A stretch of 64,000 bases of DNA from Lysobacter enzymogenes (lineage in GTDB: Bacteria > Pseudomonadota > Gammaproteobacteria > Xanthomonadales > Xanthomonadaceae): positions 5,034,501 through 5,098,500 of the forward strand of contig NZ_CP067395.1 in the NCBI RefSeq assembly GCF_017355525.1. The letters run 5' to 3'. Made by a program: the position numbers and the translations under genes. Shown here piece by piece: positions 61,756-64,000 of this stretch (positions within the stretch are counted from its first letter, which is position 1; each line of letters starts with the position of its first letter). The notes beneath the pieces are model-generated. The model worked only from the letters and a program-made list of their open reading frames with translations, had not been told where the DNA came from and searched no databases.

Positions 61756-64000
61756 AGCTGTCCGACCTGTCCATCCGCCGGCCGGTGTTCGCCACGGTCA
61801 TGAGCCTGCTGCTGATCGTGCTCGGCATCATGGCGTTCTCGCGCCTGACCCTGCGCGAGCTGCCGGCGATCGACCCGCCGATCGTCTCGGTCGACGTGAC
61901 CTACCCCGGCGCGTCCGCGGCGGTGGTGGAAACCCGCATCACCCAGGTGCTGGAAGACGCGCTGGCCGGCATCGAAGGCATCGAGACCATCGAATCGCGC
62001 AGCGTCAACGGCCGCGCCTCGGTCAGCATCGAATTCACCTTGCAGCGCGACATCGAAGCCGCCGCCAACGACGTGCGCGACGCGGTCAGCCGGGTCATGG
62101 ACCGCATGCCCGACGAGGCCGATCCGCCGGAAGTCGAGAAGGTCGAGAGCGACGCCGACCCCGTCCTGTGGCTCAACATGAGCTCGAAGAAGATGGACAC
62201 GCTGCAGCTGTCGGACTACGCCGACCGCTACGTCGTGGATCGCCTGTCGTCGGTCGACGGCGTCGCCCAGGTCCGCATCGGCGGCCAGCAGCGCTACGCC
62301 ATGCGCATCTGGCTCGACCAGGACGCGCTGGCCGCGCGCGACATCACCGTCAACGAAGTCGAGAACGCGCTGCGCTCGGAGAACGTCGAGCTGCCGGCCG
62401 GGCGGATCGAATCGCAGTCGCGCGACTTCACCCTGCGCGTCGCGCGCAGCTACCAGAAGCCGGCCGACTTCGCCCAGATCCCGCTGAAGAAGGGCGCCGA
62501 CGGCTATGTGGTGCGGCTCGGCGACGTGGCCAAGATCGAGCTGCAATCGGCCGAGCGCCGCGCCTACTACCGCAGCAACGGCGAACCGAACATCGGCCTG
62601 GGCATCGTCAAGACCTCGACCGCCAACAGCCTCGACGTCGCCCGCGCGGTGCGCGCGGAGGCCGACAAGATCCGTCCGACCCTGCCCGAAGGCACCGACA
62701 TCTTCGTCGCCTTCGACACCACGATCTTCATCGAATCGGCGGTCGAGCGGGTCTATCACACCCTGGTCGAGGCCATCGTCCTGGTGCTGATCGTGATCTG
62801 GCTGTTCCTCGGCAGCTTCCGCGCCGCGCTGATTCCGGCGGTGACGGTGCCGGTGTGCCTGATCGCCGCGTTCATCCCGCTGTACGCGTTCGGCTTCTCG
62901 ATCAACCTGCTGACCCTGCTGGCGCTGGTGCTGTGCATCGGCCTGGTGGTCGACGACGCGATCGTGGTCATGGAGAACATCCAGCGCCGCGCCGACCTCG
63001 GCGAGCCGGCGCTGGTCGCGGCCGCGCGCGGCACCAAGCAGGTCGCGTTCGCGGTCATCGCCACCACCGCGGTGCTGGTCGCGGTGTTCCTGCCGGTCGG
63101 GTTCATGGAAGGCAACACCGGGCGCTTGTTCCGCGAATTGTCGGTGGCGCTGGCCGGCGCGGTCGCGCTGTCGGCGTTCGTCGCGCTGACCCTGACGCCG
63201 ATGATGTCGTCGAAGTTCGTGCGGCCGCACACGCAAGAAAAATCCAACCCGGTCAACCGCTGGGTCAACGCGCGCCTGGACGGCTTGAGCGCGGGCTACA
63301 AGCGCCTGCTCGACCGCACGGTCGAACGGCCGTGGCTGTTCGGCGCGATGATGCTGGCCGCGCTGGCGCTGAGCTTCGGCCTGTTCAAGCTGGTGCCGTC
63401 GGAACTGGCGCCGCAGGAAGACCGCGGCTCGTTCCAGATCTCGATCCTCGGCCCGGAAGGCGCCGGCTTCGACTACACGGTCAAGCAGGTGCAGGAAGTC
63501 GAGAAGATCGTCGCCGCGCACACCGGGCCGGACCAGACCATCCAGCGCTACAACCCGCGCGTGCCCGGCGGCTTCGGCGCCAGCGAGGAGATGCACACCG
63601 GCCGCATCGCGGTGTTCCTGCAGGATTGGGACCAGCGCGAGAAAAGCACCGCCCAGGTCGCCGACAGCCTGCGCGGCGAACTCGGCCGGATCGCCAGCGT
63701 GCGCGCGATGCCGCAGGTCGGCGGCGGCCTGGTGCGCACCCGCGGCCAGCCGATCCAGATCGTGCTCGGCGGCCCCGAATACGCCGAGCTGGCGCAGTGG
63801 CGCGACCGCATCCTGGCCCGGATCGAGCAGAACAAAGGCCTGTTCTCGGCCGACTCGGACTACAAGGAAACCCGGCCGCAGATGCGGGTCGAGATCGACC
63901 GCCAGCGCGCCGCCGACCTCGGCGTCAGCGTCACCGACATCGGCCACGCGCTGGAAACCCTGATGGGCTCGCGCCGCGTCACCACCTTCGTGCAGAACGG
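61752..64000 (+). CDS. RND efflux permease (partial, 3' end outside window)
   Basis: Proton-driven inner-membrane efflux pump of the AcrB/MexF-like HAE1 group. About 749 residues are visible of a usual 1030-1050. The first transmembrane helix (MKLSDLSIRRPVFATVMSLL) is followed by periplasmic porter domains with PPEVEKVESDADPVLWLNMS and GQQRYAMRIWLDQ. Helices 2-6 carry the proton-relay pair in LCIGLVVDDAIVVMENIQRR (two Asp at about 405-406), and the helix 6 region is present. The second half begins near ERPWLFGAMMLAALALSFGLF. Substrate is not predictable. Start overlaps the small linking ORF. Confidence 0.95.
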   Translation, partial: MKLSDLSIRRPVFATVMSLLLIVLGIMAFSRLTLRELPAIDPPIVSVDVTYPGASAAVVETRITQVLEDALAGIEGIETIESRSVNGRASVSIEFTLQRDIEAAANDVRDAVSRVMDRMPDEADPPEVEKVESDADPVLWLNMSSKKMDTLQLSDYADRYVVDRLSSVDGVAQVRIGGQQRYAMRIWLDQDALAARDITVNEVENALRSENVELPAGRIESQSRDFTLRVARSYQKPADFAQIPLKKGADGYVVRLGDVAKIELQSAERRAYYRSNGEPNIGLGIVKTSTANSLDVARAVRAEADKIRPTLPEGTDIFVAFDTTIFIESAVERVYHTLVEAIVLVLIVIWLFLGSFRAALIPAVTVPVCLIAAFIPLYAFGFSINLLTLLALVLCIGLVVDDAIVVMENIQRRADLGEPALVAAARGTKQVAFAVIATTAVLVAVFLPVGFMEGNTGRLFRELSVALAGAVALSAFVALTLTPMMSSKFVRPHTQEKSNPVNRWVNARLDGLSAGYKRLLDRTVERPWLFGAMMLAALALSFGLFKLVPSELAPQEDRGSFQISILGPEGAGFDYTVKQVQEVEKIVAAHTGPDQTIQRYNPRVPGGFGASEEMHTGRIAVFLQDWDQREKSTAQVADSLRGELGRIASVRAMPQVGGGLVRTRGQPIQIVLGGPEYAELAQWRDRILARIEQNKGLFSADSDYKETRPQMRVEIDRQRAADLGVSVTDIGHALETLMGSRRVTTFVQN

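Overview
The window is very GC-rich chromosomal DNA from a gammaproteobacterium of the Xanthomonas/Lysobacter/Stenotrophomonas group (Lysobacteraceae). Evidence for this is the gene order (mrcA diverging from pilMNOPQ, then tkt, gap, pgk, pyk and a class I fba on one arm), the high-GC codon use, and dispersed palindromic REP elements of the type common in that family. Lysobacter is my best guess at genus; that is inference. No rRNA, tRNA, CRISPR array, prophage or intact insertion sequence was seen.

Layout. 1-1844: 5' part of mrcA (PBP1A), running off the left edge. 2454-7699: pilMNOPQ, the type IV pilus alignment complex and secretin. 8041-15116: a six-gene MoxR/Bat-type cluster (MoxR ATPase, DUF58, DUF4381, two VWA proteins, BatD). 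15313-20961: dicarboxylate/amino-acid symporter, transketolase, an acyltransferase and a degenerate RAYT (REP-associated transposase). 20962-28899: acetyl-CoA hydrolase/transferase family gene, the modABC molybdate importer with a small molybdopterin-fold protein and a metallo-beta-lactamase-fold hydrolase, an S1/P1 nuclease and OmpW. 29134-36247: gap, metE under a cobalamin riboswitch, a ClpP-fold lipoprotein, an aldo/keto reductase and a thioesterase. 36444-41000: nrdB and nrdA (class Ia ribonucleotide reductase) under a second cobalamin riboswitch, separated by an antisense S23-type four-helix-bundle cassette. 41149-45347: DUF2339/DUF3999 membrane pair. 45391-46046: a large palindrome. 46308-53548: pgk, a HAD phosphatase, three tandem small secreted paralogues, a GlxA-type regulator diverging from an HD protein, a GNAT, and pyk. 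53743-59170: two secreted unknowns, fba, a LysE exporter, an L7/L12-like membrane protein and a coupled unknown. 59227-64000: cysK and an RND efflux operon (adaptor, 57-aa linker ORF, permease) cut by the right edge.

How the genes work together. tkt, gap, pgk, pyk and fba form a dispersed central-carbon array of separate units; all five except gap's neighbours end in recognisable intrinsic terminators or nearby ones. metE and nrdAB are both cobalamin-independent enzymes and both sit behind cobalamin riboswitches, which suggests a B12-sparing switch to isoenzymes elsewhere. The Bat-like and pil clusters are envelope systems with translationally coupled genes.

The most unusual content is small. 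There are 15-bp and 17-bp tandem arrays placed at gene starts (before moxR, before the DUF58 gene, across the modB start, inside the signal peptide of an SH3-like protein). An inverted-repeat-bounded S23 cassette appears to have replaced the N-terminus of NrdB. A REP pair is captured in frame inside an enzyme gene, and three duplicated secreted mini-proteins lie in tandem. Gene identities come from recognised sequence motifs read by eye; no database search or folding program was run.
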